DNA of 64,000 nt from Mumia sp050632745 (GCF_050632745.1 NZ_JBODSD010000001.1:248001-312000), one strand, 5' to 3'. Counted from the stretch's first letter, positions 37,271 through 45,723 are shown. Notes: generated by a model not told the origin, from the letters alone. Translations and numbers: made by a program.

Positions 37271-38175
37271 GCGACTTCCAGCAGATCCGTTACGAGGTTG
37301 CCGACCGGGTCGCGACGATCACGCTCGACCGGCCGACGCGGCACAACGCGTTCACCCCGGTGATGCGCTACGAGCTCCACGACGCGCTCGAGCTCGCCGA
37401 CGGCGACGACGGCGTACGCGCGGTCGTCGTCACCGGGGAGGGACGGTCGTTCTGCGCCGGGGCGGACCTGGGCGATGCCAGTGACAAGCCCTTCTCGTAC
37501 GCCCGCGCCGACCATCGCGACTCCCGGTCCGACGCCGACACGGTCGAGGGCCTGCCTCGCGACGGGGGCGGCGTGGTCTCGCTGCGGGTCGCGCAGATGC
37601 GCAAGCCCGTGATCGCGGCGATCAACGGCGCCGCGATCGGCGTCGGGATCACGATGACGCTGCCGATGGACATCCGGATCGCCGCGGAGTCGGCACGGTT
37701 CGGCTTCGTCTTCGCACGTCGGGGGATCGCCCCCGAGGCGACGTCGAGCTGGTTCCTGCCGCGCGTCGTCGGCATCTCGCAGGCGATGGACTGGACGCTG
37801 ACGGGCCGCGTCTTCGGCGCGCAGGAGGCGCGCGAGGGCGGTCTCGTGTCGCGGGTCGTCCCGGACGCCGAGCTGCTCGACGTCGCGCACGACTACGCCC
37901 GCCAGATCGCGGACGCAACGTCGGCGCCGTCGATCGCCGCCACCCGGGCGATGCTCTGGTCATCGCTGAGCGAGAACGATCCGTGGGTGCCGCACGTGCG
38001 CGAGACCCAGATCATCCACGCCCTCAAGCAGGGACCCGACGCCGCCGAGGGTGTCACGTCGTTCCTCGAGAAGCGTGACGCCGTGTTCCGCGCCGGCGTG
38101 AACGACGGCCTGCCCGAGGCGGTGCCGACCTGGCCCGTCCTCCCCCTCGGCCCGACGGAAGGAAGCACCGCGTGA
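37267..38175 (+). CDS. Enoyl-CoA hydratase/isomerase family protein (2)
   Basis: A 302-residue crotonase, longer than usual because of an insertion around residues 75-100 after the first oxyanion motif SFCAGADLGDAS. The second motif is INGAAIGVGITMTLPMDIRIA, followed by RRGIAPEATSSWFLPRVVG, which keeps one catalytic Glu. The long insertion and C-terminal extension suggest a bulky substrate. ATG overlaps the stop of the preceding crotonase gene, and the stop overlaps the flavoprotein gene that follows, so all are translated from one transcript. Confidence 0.88.
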   Translation: MSDFQQIRYEVADRVATITLDRPTRHNAFTPVMRYELHDALELADGDDGVRAVVVTGEGRSFCAGADLGDASDKPFSYARADHRDSRSDADTVEGLPRDGGGVVSLRVAQMRKPVIAAINGAAIGVGITMTLPMDIRIAAESARFGFVFARRGIAPEATSSWFLPRVVGISQAMDWTLTGRVFGAQEAREGGLVSRVVPDAELLDVAHDYARQIADATSAPSIAATRAMLWSSLSENDPWVPHVRETQIIHALKQGPDAAEGVTSFLEKRDAVFRAGVNDGLPEAVPTWPVLPLGPTEGSTA

Positions 38176-39143
38176 TCAGGACCCTCTTCACGGAGACGTT
38201 CGGCATCGAGCACCCGATCGTGCAGGGCGGCATGCAGTGGGTCGGCCGCGCCGAGCTGGCTGCCGCCGTCGCGAACGCCGGTGGGCTCGGCATCATCACC
38301 GCGCTCACGCAGCCGACGCCCGAGGACCTCGTCAAGGAGATCGCGCGGGCGCGCGACCTCACCGACAAGCCGTTCGGCGTGAACCTGACGATCCTCCCGG
38401 CGATCAACCCGCCCCCGTATGCCGAGTACCGGCAGGCGATCATCGAGTCCGCCGTGCCGATCGTGGAGACCGCCGGCGCGAACCCGGTCGACCACCTGGG
38501 TCCGTTCCACGACGCCGGCATCAAGGTCCTGCACAAGTGCACGAGCGTGCGCCACGCCGTCAAGGCGCAGGCGATCGGCGTCGACGGCGTCAGCATCGAC
38601 GGCTTCGAGTGCGCCGGGCACCCAGGGGAGGACGACGTCCCTGGGCTCGTCCTCATCCCGGCAGCGGCGCGCGCGCTGAGCATCCCCGTCGTCGCCTCCG
38701 GCGGGTTCGCCGACGCGCGCGGCCTGGTCGCGGCGCTCGCGCTGGGCGCGGACGGCATCAACATGGGCACCCGCTTCATGTGCACGCAGGAGTCGTTCAT
38801 CCACGACAACGTCAAGCGGCACATCGTCGAGGCGACCGAGCGCGACACCAACCTCATCTTCCGGCCGCTGCGCAACACGGCGCGCGTGGCGAAGAACGGG
38901 GTGAGCGACGTCGTCGTCGACAAGCTCGACGCCGGGGCGACGTTCGACGACATCCGTGACATGGTCGCCGGCGTCCGCGGGCGCGAGGTGTACGAGAGCG
39001 GCGACATCGATCGCGGGGTCTGGTCGTGCGGCATGGTCGCCGGCCTGATCGACGACGTGCCCACCGTGGCCGAGCTCGTCGGGCGGATCGTGGCCGAGGC
39101 CGAGGAGATGATCTCCGGTCGTCTCGCGGCGCTGATCGCCTGA
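38172..39143 (+). CDS. Nitronate-monooxygenase-family flavoprotein (IpdC-like context)
   Basis: A 323-residue FMN-binding TIM barrel of the 2-nitropropane-dioxygenase family. Motifs are PIVQGGMQWVGRAELAAAV at the N-terminus, FGVNLTILP, GFECAGHPGEDDVPG and VVASGGFADARGL near residue 175. Real nitronate oxidation is unlikely here: it ends an operon of CoA-thioester enzymes, where relatives such as IpdC of mycobacterial steroid degradation act as flavin-dependent reductases/dehydrogenases on ring-derived CoA esters. I infer a similar role. GTG at 38172 overlaps the preceding stop. A long hairpin follows. Confidence 0.85.
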   Translation: MIRTLFTETFGIEHPIVQGGMQWVGRAELAAAVANAGGLGIITALTQPTPEDLVKEIARARDLTDKPFGVNLTILPAINPPPYAEYRQAIIESAVPIVETAGANPVDHLGPFHDAGIKVLHKCTSVRHAVKAQAIGVDGVSIDGFECAGHPGEDDVPGLVLIPAAARALSIPVVASGGFADARGLVAALALGADGINMGTRFMCTQESFIHDNVKRHIVEATERDTNLIFRPLRNTARVAKNGVSDVVVDKLDAGATFDDIRDMVAGVRGREVYESGDIDRGVWSCGMVAGLIDDVPTVAELVGRIVAEAEEMISGRLAALIA

Positions 39144-39154
39144 CCGCACGGACG

Positions 39155-39192
39155 ACGAAGGGGGCCCGCGCCACGGCGCGGGCCCCCTTCGT
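39155..39192. terminator. Bidirectional hairpin terminator
   Basis: An 18-bp perfect inverted repeat (39155-39172 and 39175-39192) separated by only 2 bases, between the convergent flavoprotein and SDR genes. The arms begin and end with ACGAAGG/CCTTCGT, giving a short T-rich tail on either strand. Confidence 0.85.
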
Positions 39193-39205
39193 ACGAGCGT
39201 CGTGC

Positions 39206-39964
39206 TCAGCGCATCATCACGCGTCCGCCGTCGACCGACAGCGTCTGCCCGGTCACGTAGGCGGCGTCGTCGGAGGCGAAGAAGACGTAGCTGCCGGCGA
39301 TCTCCTGCGGCTCCGCCCAGCGGCCCATCGGGATGCTCTCGAGGTACTTGTCCTTGAAGCGCTCGTCGGTGCGGATCGTCTCGGTCATCGGGGTCGCTGC
39401 GGCCGGGGCGACGGCGTTGACGACGATGCCCGACGGGGCGAGCTCGCGTGCCGCCGAGCGCATCATCGCGAGGATCCCGGACTTCGCGACGGCGTAGTTG
39501 ATCTGTCCGATCGTGCCGTTGATGCCCGCGGCGGACGTGGTGAAGATGATCCAGCCCTTGCGGGCCTCGCGCATGCCGGGGGTGACGGCCTGCAGCCAGT
39601 AGAGGCTGCCGTTGAGGTGGGTCGACATGACGGCGTCCCACTGGTCGTCAGTCATCTTCCACAGCATCGCGGGCCGGGTGACGCCGGCGTTGCTGACCAG
39701 CACCGTGATCGTCCCGAGCTCGGCGACGACCTCGGCCGCGGCGGCGTCGACCGCGGCACGGTCGGACACGTCGCAGGCGACGCCGATCGCGGTGCCGCCG
39801 GACTCGGTGATCGCGTCCGCGACCTCCTTCGCGCGGACGCCGTCGATGTCGACGACCGCGACCTTGGCGCCCTCGGCGGCGTACCGCTCGGCGATCGCCT
39901 TGCCGATGCCCTGACCGGCTCCCGTGACGACCGCGACGCGGCCTTCCAGCACGGGCTTGCTCAT
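39206..39964 (-). CDS. Short-chain dehydrogenase/reductase
   Basis: A 252-residue classical SDR. The cofactor motif is TGAGQGIG (about residue 15), followed by VVDID, which favours NAD(H). NAG at about residue 92 and the catalytic Ser (TTSAAG), Tyr and Lys (NYAVAK) are all present. It probably oxidises a 3-hydroxyacyl-CoA or ring alcohol made in the island's pathway. AGGAGG lies close before the ATG. It is the last gene of a minus-strand unit DUF35-thiolase-SDR. Confidence 0.9.
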   Translation of the reverse strand: MSKPVLEGRVAVVTGAGQGIGKAIAERYAAEGAKVAVVDIDGVRAKEVADAITESGGTAIGVACDVSDRAAVDAAAAEVVAELGTITVLVSNAGVTRPAMLWKMTDDQWDAVMSTHLNGSLYWLQAVTPGMREARKGWIIFTTSAAGINGTIGQINYAVAKSGILAMMRSAARELAPSGIVVNAVAPAAATPMTETIRTDERFKDKYLESIPMGRWAEPQEIAGSYVFFASDDAAYVTGQTLSVDGGRVMMR

Positions 39965-39994
39965 GGTTCCTCCTGGGGTGTGGGGTCGTCGTGC

Positions 39995-41161
39995 TCAGAG
40001 CGTGCTCAGGTCGCCGAGCAGCGCGGTGACCTGGCTGGAGAGGATCCCGCCGTTGCCGTGGACCAGGCCCACGTGCGCGTCCGCGACCTGACGGTCGCCC
40101 GCTTCGCCGCGCAGCTGCCGGACCGCCTCGATGACGAGGAAGATCCCGTACATGCCCGGGTGGGCGTACGACAGCCCGCCGCCGTTGGTGTTGACCGGCA
40201 GCCGGCCCTTGGGGCCGATCGCCCCGTCGGCCACGAACGCGCCGCCCTCGCCCTTGGCGCAGAAGCCCAGGTCCTCGAGGAACAGGATCGTGTTGATGGT
40301 GAACGCGTCGTACAGCTCGACGACGTCGACGTCGGCGGGACCGAGGCCGGCGACGTCGAACGCGCGCGCCCCGGACGCCGTCGCCGACGTCGTGGTGAGG
40401 TCCGGCATCGACGAGATGTCCATGTGCGAGCTCGCCTCGCCGACGCCGAGGATCGGCACCGGCGTGCCCCGCAAGGTCCGGGCGCGTTCCGTCGAGGTCA
40501 CGACGACCGCGCCGGCGCCGTCGGTGACGAGGCAGCAGTCGCGGACGGTGAGCGGGCTGGAGACCATCCGCGAGGACAGGACGTCGTTGACGGACAGCGG
40601 GTCGCGCATGAAGGCCGCCGGGTTCAGCTGTGCCCATGCACGCGCGGCGACGGCCACCTCTGCGAGCTGCTCGCGGGTGGTGCCGAACTCGTGCATGTGG
40701 CGTGCCGCCGCGAGCGCGTAGCCGGAGACGGGGACACGGGCGCCGAAGCGCTCCTCGTACGTCCGGGTCAGCGGCGCGCCCGACGTCGTGAGTCCGCCCC
40801 CGGCCGAGCGCTGGACACTGCCGTAGGTGATCAGGGCGACGTCGCACATCCCGGCGTGGATGGCGGCGGTCGCGTGGCGCAGGTGGGCCACGAACGAGCT
40901 GCCACCGGTCGCGGTGGTGTCGAAGTAGCGGGGACGGATGCCGAGGTACTGGGCGACCGTCGTGGCGGGGAACGGGAAGAACGCCGAGTGGCAGAACAGC
41001 CCGTCGACGTCGGCGAGGGAGAGCCCCGCGTCGGCGAGCGCGTCTGCGGTCGCGCGGCCGATGATGTCGAGCGCGCTGACGCCTGGACCGACCTCTCCGA
41101 CGCCGGCCTCTGCGACGCCGACCACCGACGTCGTCCCGCGCAGATCCTTCTCTCGACTCAT
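39995..41161 (-). CDS. Thiolase-like lipid-transfer protein lacking the nucleophilic Cys
   Basis: A 388-residue thiolase-superfamily protein. Where thiolases have the nucleophilic Cys, this protein reads ATGGSSF (Ser88-Ser89), and the C-terminal CxxG motif is replaced by HGNGGILSS. It keeps the NTNGGGLSYAHPGMYG segment with Tyr and His. This is the pattern of SCP2/Ltp-type proteins; Ltp2 of steroid side-chain breakdown is a retro-aldolase that needs a DUF35 partner. The gene before it here encodes such a DUF35 protein, one base away. A retro-aldol or related C-C cleavage is my preferred role, rather than classical thiolysis. Confidence 0.82.
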   Translation of the reverse strand: MSREKDLRGTTSVVGVAEAGVGEVGPGVSALDIIGRATADALADAGLSLADVDGLFCHSAFFPFPATTVAQYLGIRPRYFDTTATGGSSFVAHLRHATAAIHAGMCDVALITYGSVQRSAGGGLTTSGAPLTRTYEERFGARVPVSGYALAAARHMHEFGTTREQLAEVAVAARAWAQLNPAAFMRDPLSVNDVLSSRMVSSPLTVRDCCLVTDGAGAVVVTSTERARTLRGTPVPILGVGEASSHMDISSMPDLTTTSATASGARAFDVAGLGPADVDVVELYDAFTINTILFLEDLGFCAKGEGGAFVADGAIGPKGRLPVNTNGGGLSYAHPGMYGIFLVIEAVRQLRGEAGDRQVADAHVGLVHGNGGILSSQVTALLGDLSTL

Positions 41162-41162
41162 C

Positions 41163-41555
41163 TCAGGCCTCCTCGACCGCGAAGCAGGGCAGGGGGATCT
41201 CTCCCTCGTCGCCCTCGACGAGGGAGGCGCGGACCCGCCGTCCGATCAGGGCGCCGTCGGAGGGCAGGACGGTGATCCGCGACAGCATCCGGAAGCCCTC
41301 GTCGAGGTCGACGAGGACGACCGCGTACGGGTCCCTGCCCCGTGGGTGCAGCGTGGTCGCGGAGTACACCGTGCCCAGGCCCGCGGAGGGCTCCCACGCG
41401 AGCTCGGTCGAGCCGCAGGTCGGGCAGATCGTACGAGGGGTGAAGACGGCGGCCCCGCAGGCCGCGCACCGCTGGAACGCGAGCACTCCGTCGGTGAGGA
41501 GCTGGTCGTACGCGGTCAGCGGGGGGAGGTCGCTCGGCACTGCTCTCAAGGGCAC
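41163..41555 (-). CDS. DUF35 zinc-ribbon/OB-fold protein, partner of the thiolase
   Basis: A 130-residue protein with an N-terminal helix, a rubredoxin-like zinc ribbon CAACG...CPTCG (about residues 30-48) and a C-terminal OB fold (VYSATTLHPRG... YAVVLVDLDEG). Such DUF35 proteins bind acyl-CoA and form complexes with thiolase/Ltp proteins. It starts the minus-strand unit, with the thiolase gene one base downstream. The GTG at 41555 has GAGGAG upstream. Divergent to the CoA-transferase gene; operator-like site 3 lies between. Confidence 0.88.
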   Translation of the reverse strand: MPLRAVPSDLPPLTAYDQLLTDGVLAFQRCAACGAAVFTPRTICPTCGSTELAWEPSAGLGTVYSATTLHPRGRDPYAVVLVDLDEGFRMLSRITVLPSDGALIGRRVRASLVEGDEGEIPLPCFAVEEA

Positions 41556-41590
41556 TCCTCGACGTGAGATCTAGACAGTGCATTCACGAT

Positions 41591-41609
41591 AGTATACATT
41601 TCTGCATGT
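41591..41609. promoter_or_regulatory. GntR operator-like site 3 (DUF35 / CoA-transferase)
   Basis: AGTATACATTTCTGCATGT in the 87-base region between the divergent DUF35 and CoA-transferase genes. It matches site 2 at 16 of 19 positions, with the same GTATAC-N6-GCATG spacing. Confidence 0.6.
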
Positions 41610-41642
41610 GATCAAGCCCACGCGAAAGGAAAGTCGCGCCCT

Positions 41643-42812
41643 ATGAGTGACACCCCAGCGCCGCGCGGGCCGTTCGACGGCATCCGCGTCCTCGACCTGA
41701 CACGGGTCGTCATGGGCCCCCTCGCCACGCAGATCCTGGCCGACCAGGGAGCGGACGTGGTGCTCGTCGAGGCCCGGGGTGGCGACACCAACCGGGTGAT
41801 GGGCCCCGGGCCGCACGCCCAGCTGTCCGGCATCGCGCTCAACCTGCTGCGCAACAAGCGCTCGATCGACATCGACCTCAAGACCGAGAGCGGCATGGAC
41901 GTCGTCCGTCGCCTGGTCGAGACGTGTGACGTGGTCGTCGCGACCATGCGGCCGCAGGTGCTCGTGCGCCTCGGCCTCGACTACGACTCGCTGCGTGGGA
42001 TCAAGCCCGACCTCGTCTACTGCCAGGCTCAAGGGTTCCCCCTCGACAGCCCGCGAGCAGGGGAGCCTGCGTACGACGACATCATCCAGGCCGCCAGCGG
42101 CGTCTCCGACATGGTCGAGCGGGTGACGGGTGAGCCGTCGCTGCTCCCCACGATCTTCGCCGACAAAGTCTGTGGGCTGGTGATGGCGCAGGCGATCAGC
42201 GCTGCGCTGTTCCACCGCGAGCGGACGGGCGAGGGCCAGCACGTGGAGGTCGCGATGCAGGAGGCGACCGCCGCGTTCGTGCTCGCCGAGCACGGCAGCG
42301 GCGCCATCGCGGAGCCCCCGGTCGCCGACTCCGGCAAGGAGGCGTCGGGCTACCCGCGCGTGCTCTCGCCCGAGCGGCGCCCGCACCCGACCAAGGACGG
42401 GCTGGTGCACCTGTTCCCCTACCTGCCCAAGCACTACGCGGCCCTCTTCGGTGAGGCGGGGATGCCCGGTGCCGCCGACGATCCTCGCTACGAGGACCAG
42501 CGTGCGACCCTGCAGAACTCCGACTCCCTCTATCGCGACGTCCGCACCATCGCGCCGTCGCGCACGACACAGGAGTGGCTCGACTACTGCCGCGACGTCG
42601 GCATCCCCGCGACGAAGGTCGCCTCGCTGCAGGACCTGGTCGACGACCTCCCCGTGGTCGAGCACCACGCGGCGGGCCGCTACCGGGTGATCCCCGCGAT
42701 GGCCCGCTTCTCGGCGACACCAGGTGGCCTGCGCCGCCACGCCCCGCTGATCGGGGAGCACACCGACGACGTGGTCGCCGAGCTCACCCTGGAGGACAGC
42801 CGTGCGGTTTGA
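41643..42812 (+). CDS. CaiB/BaiF family III CoA-transferase
   Basis: A 389-residue family III CoA-transferase. The N-terminal FDGIRVLDLTRVVMGPLATQ and the GADVVLVE strand are typical; the catalytic Asp is in PAYDDIIQAASGV near residue 147. It moves CoA between carboxylic acids, so it gives the island a second way to activate its substrate or a pathway intermediate, besides the ATP-dependent synthetase at 29 kb. AAGGAAAG precedes the ATG. It heads the operon CoA-transferase, two acyl-CoA dehydrogenases, crotonase and overlaps the next gene by 11 bases. Confidence 0.9.
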   Translation: MSDTPAPRGPFDGIRVLDLTRVVMGPLATQILADQGADVVLVEARGGDTNRVMGPGPHAQLSGIALNLLRNKRSIDIDLKTESGMDVVRRLVETCDVVVATMRPQVLVRLGLDYDSLRGIKPDLVYCQAQGFPLDSPRAGEPAYDDIIQAASGVSDMVERVTGEPSLLPTIFADKVCGLVMAQAISAALFHRERTGEGQHVEVAMQEATAAFVLAEHGSGAIAEPPVADSGKEASGYPRVLSPERRPHPTKDGLVHLFPYLPKHYAALFGEAGMPGAADDPRYEDQRATLQNSDSLYRDVRTIAPSRTTQEWLDYCRDVGIPATKVASLQDLVDDLPVVEHHAAGRYRVIPAMARFSATPGGLRRHAPLIGEHTDDVVAELTLEDSRAV

Positions 42813-43944
42813 CGTCACCGAGCTGACCGACAGCGAGCTCGCGCTCCAGGCGGAGGTCGCCTCCTTCCTCGACGCGCGCCTGCCCGCCGGGAGCTATCCG
42901 CCCGGGCTGGGTATGGCGGGCGCGGTCGACCCGGAGTTCTCCCGCGACCTCGGGGCGCAGGGGTGGCTCGGCATGTCGCTGCCCGAGGAGTACGGCGGCC
43001 ACGGACGCACCGCCGTCGAGCGGCTGGTCGTGGTCGAGCAGCTTCTCGCGCGCGGTGCGCCGGTCGGCTACCACTGGATCGGCGACCGCCAGCACGGTCC
43101 CAACATCGCCATGAACGGCACCGAGGACCAGAAGCGCGCGCTGCTCCCGGGCATCGCCAGCGGGGAGTTCTCCTTCGCGATCGGCATGAGCGAGCCCGAC
43201 TCCGGGTCCGACCTGGCGTCGCTGCGCTCGCGTGCGGTGCCGGTCGACGGCGGGTGGCTGCTCAACGGCACCAAGATCTGGACCACGGGCGCCCACCACG
43301 CGACCCACATCCTGGCGCTCTTCCGTACCTCCGACGACCGCCACAGCGGCCTCACGCAGTTCGTCGTCGAGCGCCACACGCCCGGCCTCACGGTCTCGCC
43401 GATCCCGTTCATCGACGGCACGCGGGACTTCTGCGAGCTGTCGTTCGAGGACGTCTTCGTTCCCGACGAGCGCAGACTCGGCGACGTCGGCTCCGGATGG
43501 GGGCAGAACACCGCCGAGCTGGCGTTGGAGCGCGGCGGCGCCGATCGGTGGCTGTCGTTGATGTGCGTCCTCGAGCACTGGGCGGCCGCGCAGGTCCGCA
43601 GGCAGGGACCGCAGGCGGCCGCTGACCTCGGCGCCATCACGGCGCGGCTGTGGGCGTTCCGCGGCATGTCGCTCTCGATCGCGCGGATGGTCGACGAGGG
43701 GAGGTCGCCGGTCACCGAGGCGGCACTCGTCAAGGAGATGGCGACCCGCTTCGAGCAGGAGTGCGTCGAGACGGTCGTACGACACCTGGGGCGCGAGCCC
43801 GACCTGAACGCCGAGGACCCGTACGAGTCGCTGCTCGCCCGCGCCGTCCTCGTCTCGCCGTCGTGGTCCATCCGCGGCGGGACCAACGAGATCCTGCGCA
43901 CCGTCATCGCGAAGGGACTGAGGTCCGATGCACGCCGATCCTGA
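42802..43944 (+). CDS. Acyl-CoA dehydrogenase, first subunit of second pair
   Basis: A 380-residue acyl-CoA dehydrogenase. Motifs include GMSEPDSGSDLASLRSRA, GTKIWTTGAHHATH, the ligand-domain segment DFCELSFEDVFVPDERRLG and the C-terminal IRGGTNEILRTVIAKG. The usual YEGT Glu is replaced by Gly (RGGT), again suggesting the catalytic base is elsewhere, perhaps in LALERGG. It is followed by a 17-base-overlapping gene for a smaller dehydrogenase subunit, so this is the second heteromeric pair in the island. GTG at 42802 is within the CoA-transferase gene's end. Confidence 0.9.
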   Translation: MRFDVTELTDSELALQAEVASFLDARLPAGSYPPGLGMAGAVDPEFSRDLGAQGWLGMSLPEEYGGHGRTAVERLVVVEQLLARGAPVGYHWIGDRQHGPNIAMNGTEDQKRALLPGIASGEFSFAIGMSEPDSGSDLASLRSRAVPVDGGWLLNGTKIWTTGAHHATHILALFRTSDDRHSGLTQFVVERHTPGLTVSPIPFIDGTRDFCELSFEDVFVPDERRLGDVGSGWGQNTAELALERGGADRWLSLMCVLEHWAAAQVRRQGPQAAADLGAITARLWAFRGMSLSIARMVDEGRSPVTEAALVKEMATRFEQECVETVVRHLGREPDLNAEDPYESLLARAVLVSPSWSIRGGTNEILRTVIAKGLRSDARRS

Positions 43945-44959
43945 TCTGCGCCAGCTCGCCGACACATACTTCGAGGACCGGTACGGCCACGAGGTCGTCG
44001 CCGCCGCGGAGGACGCCGACCTCGACGCGGGGCAGTGGAAGGAAGTCGTCGACCTCCAGCTGAACCTCATCGCGATCCCCGAGGAGCACGGCGGCGCCGG
44101 CGGCACCCTCCCCGATCTCGTCGCGGTCCTGGTCGCCGCCGGGCGCAACGCCGCGCCGCTCCCGCTGGTCGAGGCCAACCTCGCGTCATGGCTGGCCGGA
44201 TGCGCGGGCCTCGCCGCGCCGACGGGGGTGTCAGGCGTCGCGGTCACCGGCGATGTCGTGGTCGACGGGGACCGGCTCTCCGGGACGTTGCCGAAGGTGG
44301 CGTGGGGGCGCAGCCTGGACTCGGTGGTCGTGGTCGCCGGCGCACAGGTCGTCCGGATCGACGGCGCCCACGCCGTCGTACGACGCGGTGTCGACCTCGC
44401 CGGCCAGCCGCACGACGACCTCACGTTCGACGGAGCCCCGGTCGAGCGCGGGCGTGCAGCGGTGCCGGCCGAGCAGCTGAGGCTGCGCGGGCTGCTGCTG
44501 CGGGCGGCGCTGATGGCCGGCGCGACCGACGGCGCGTTCGCGCTCACGCGGTCGTACACCGACGAGAGGGTCCAGTTCGGCAAGCCTGTCGGCCGTTTCC
44601 AGGCCGTCGCGCAGCACGTGGTGACGTTGGCGCAGGCGGCGTCGATGTCGCTGCTCGGCGTCGAACGCGCCGCCGCCGCGATGGAGCAGCGCGAGGCCGC
44701 CTTCGAGGTGCTCGCCTGTGACACTGTGGTCCGCGAGAACGCGGCGCTCGCGGCACGCGCGTCCCACCAGGCGCACGGGGCCATCGGGATGACTCAGGAA
44801 TACCGCCTCCAGCAGCTCACCCGCCGCCTCAACGCCTGGCGCCTCTCGCGTGCCTACGGCGGTGGCTCGGCCGCCGCCCTCGGGACAGCCGTGTCCGCGC
44901 AGCCGTCCCTCGCCCGACTGATCTTCGACGCCGCACCCACGCTGGAGGATGCACGATGA
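43928..44959 (+). CDS. Acyl-CoA dehydrogenase, second subunit of second pair
   Basis: A 343-residue acyl-CoA dehydrogenase-like protein with poor conservation in the N-terminal and middle domains but a recognisable C-terminal helical domain: TDERVQFGKPVGRFQAVAQH and AHGAIGMTQEYRLQQLTRRL. Motifs for substrate and catalytic Glu are missing, as in the second subunit at 35.5 kb. It overlaps the first subunit by 17 bases and the crotonase by 4, so the three are coupled. Probable non-catalytic or half-site partner. Confidence 0.88.
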   Translation: MHADPDLRQLADTYFEDRYGHEVVAAAEDADLDAGQWKEVVDLQLNLIAIPEEHGGAGGTLPDLVAVLVAAGRNAAPLPLVEANLASWLAGCAGLAAPTGVSGVAVTGDVVVDGDRLSGTLPKVAWGRSLDSVVVVAGAQVVRIDGAHAVVRRGVDLAGQPHDDLTFDGAPVERGRAAVPAEQLRLRGLLLRAALMAGATDGAFALTRSYTDERVQFGKPVGRFQAVAQHVVTLAQAASMSLLGVERAAAAMEQREAAFEVLACDTVVRENAALAARASHQAHGAIGMTQEYRLQQLTRRLNAWRLSRAYGGGSAAALGTAVSAQPSLARLIFDAAPTLEDAR

Positions 44960-45723
44960 CGAACGCCCTGACGGTCTCCCTCGACGGCAAGGTCGCCGTC
45001 CTCGAGTTCCACCGTCCGCCGGTCAATTTCTTCGACCGGGAGCTGCTCAGTGAGATCGCCGACGCGGCCGCCGAGCTGGCCGACGGCGACACCTGCCGCG
45101 CCCTCGTGCTCTGCTCCGAGGGCAAGCACTTCTGCGCCGGAGCCAACTTCGGTGAGGGAGGACTGGGGGAGGAGCGTGCCGCGGCCTCCCGCGCGATCTA
45201 CACCGAGGCCGTTCGGCTCTTCGAGATCGGTGTCCCCGTCGTCGCGGCGGTGCAGGGCTCGGCCGTCGGCGGGGGCCTCGGTCTGGCGTGCTCGGCCGAC
45301 TTCCGGGTCGCGGCGGAGTCGAGCCGGTTCCACGCCAACTTCTCCGCGCTCGGCTTCCACCAGGGCTTCGGGCTCAGCGTGTCGCTCCCGCGCATCGTCG
45401 GCGAGCAGACCGCGGCGGACCTGCTCTACACGTCCCGTCGCCTCACCGGGAGCGAGGCGCACGCGGTCGGTCTCGTCGACCGGCTCGCGGAGGAGGGGGA
45501 GATCCGGTCGACGGCTCTCGAGCTGGCGCACCGGATCGCTGCCAATGCGCCGCTCGCCGTCCAGTCGATGAAGGCGACCCTGCGGGCCGGCCTCGCCGAC
45601 CAGGTGCGCACGGTCCTGGAGCGTGAGCTGTCCGAGCAGACGCGGCTGTGGGCCACCGAGGACAGCGCAGAAGGCGTCCGCGCGAACCTCGCTCGGGAGA
45701 CCGCCGTGTTCCACGGCCGCTAG
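44956..45723 (+). CDS. Enoyl-CoA hydratase/isomerase family protein (3)
   Basis: A 255-residue crotonase with HFCAGANFGE (about residue 57) and VQGSAVGGGLGLACSADFRVA (about 98) as oxyanion-hole segments. Around the catalytic position it reads ALGFHQGFGLSVSLPRIVG, in which both usual Glu residues are replaced; related crotonases with this HxGFG form exist and may not be simple hydratases. It ends the CoA-transferase operon and is followed by a hairpin. ATG overlaps the preceding stop by 4 bases. Confidence 0.88.
   Translation: MTNALTVSLDGKVAVLEFHRPPVNFFDRELLSEIADAAAELADGDTCRALVLCSEGKHFCAGANFGEGGLGEERAAASRAIYTEAVRLFEIGVPVVAAVQGSAVGGGLGLACSADFRVAAESSRFHANFSALGFHQGFGLSVSLPRIVGEQTAADLLYTSRRLTGSEAHAVGLVDRLAEEGEIRSTALELAHRIAANAPLAVQSMKATLRAGLADQVRTVLERELSEQTRLWATEDSAEGVRANLARETAVFHGR

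Noticed and set aside
38172..39143. True nitronate monooxygenase role
   Set aside because: The gene is translationally coupled to CoA-thioester enzymes, so a CoA-ester reductase or dehydrogenase role is more likely; the family name is kept only as a fold label.
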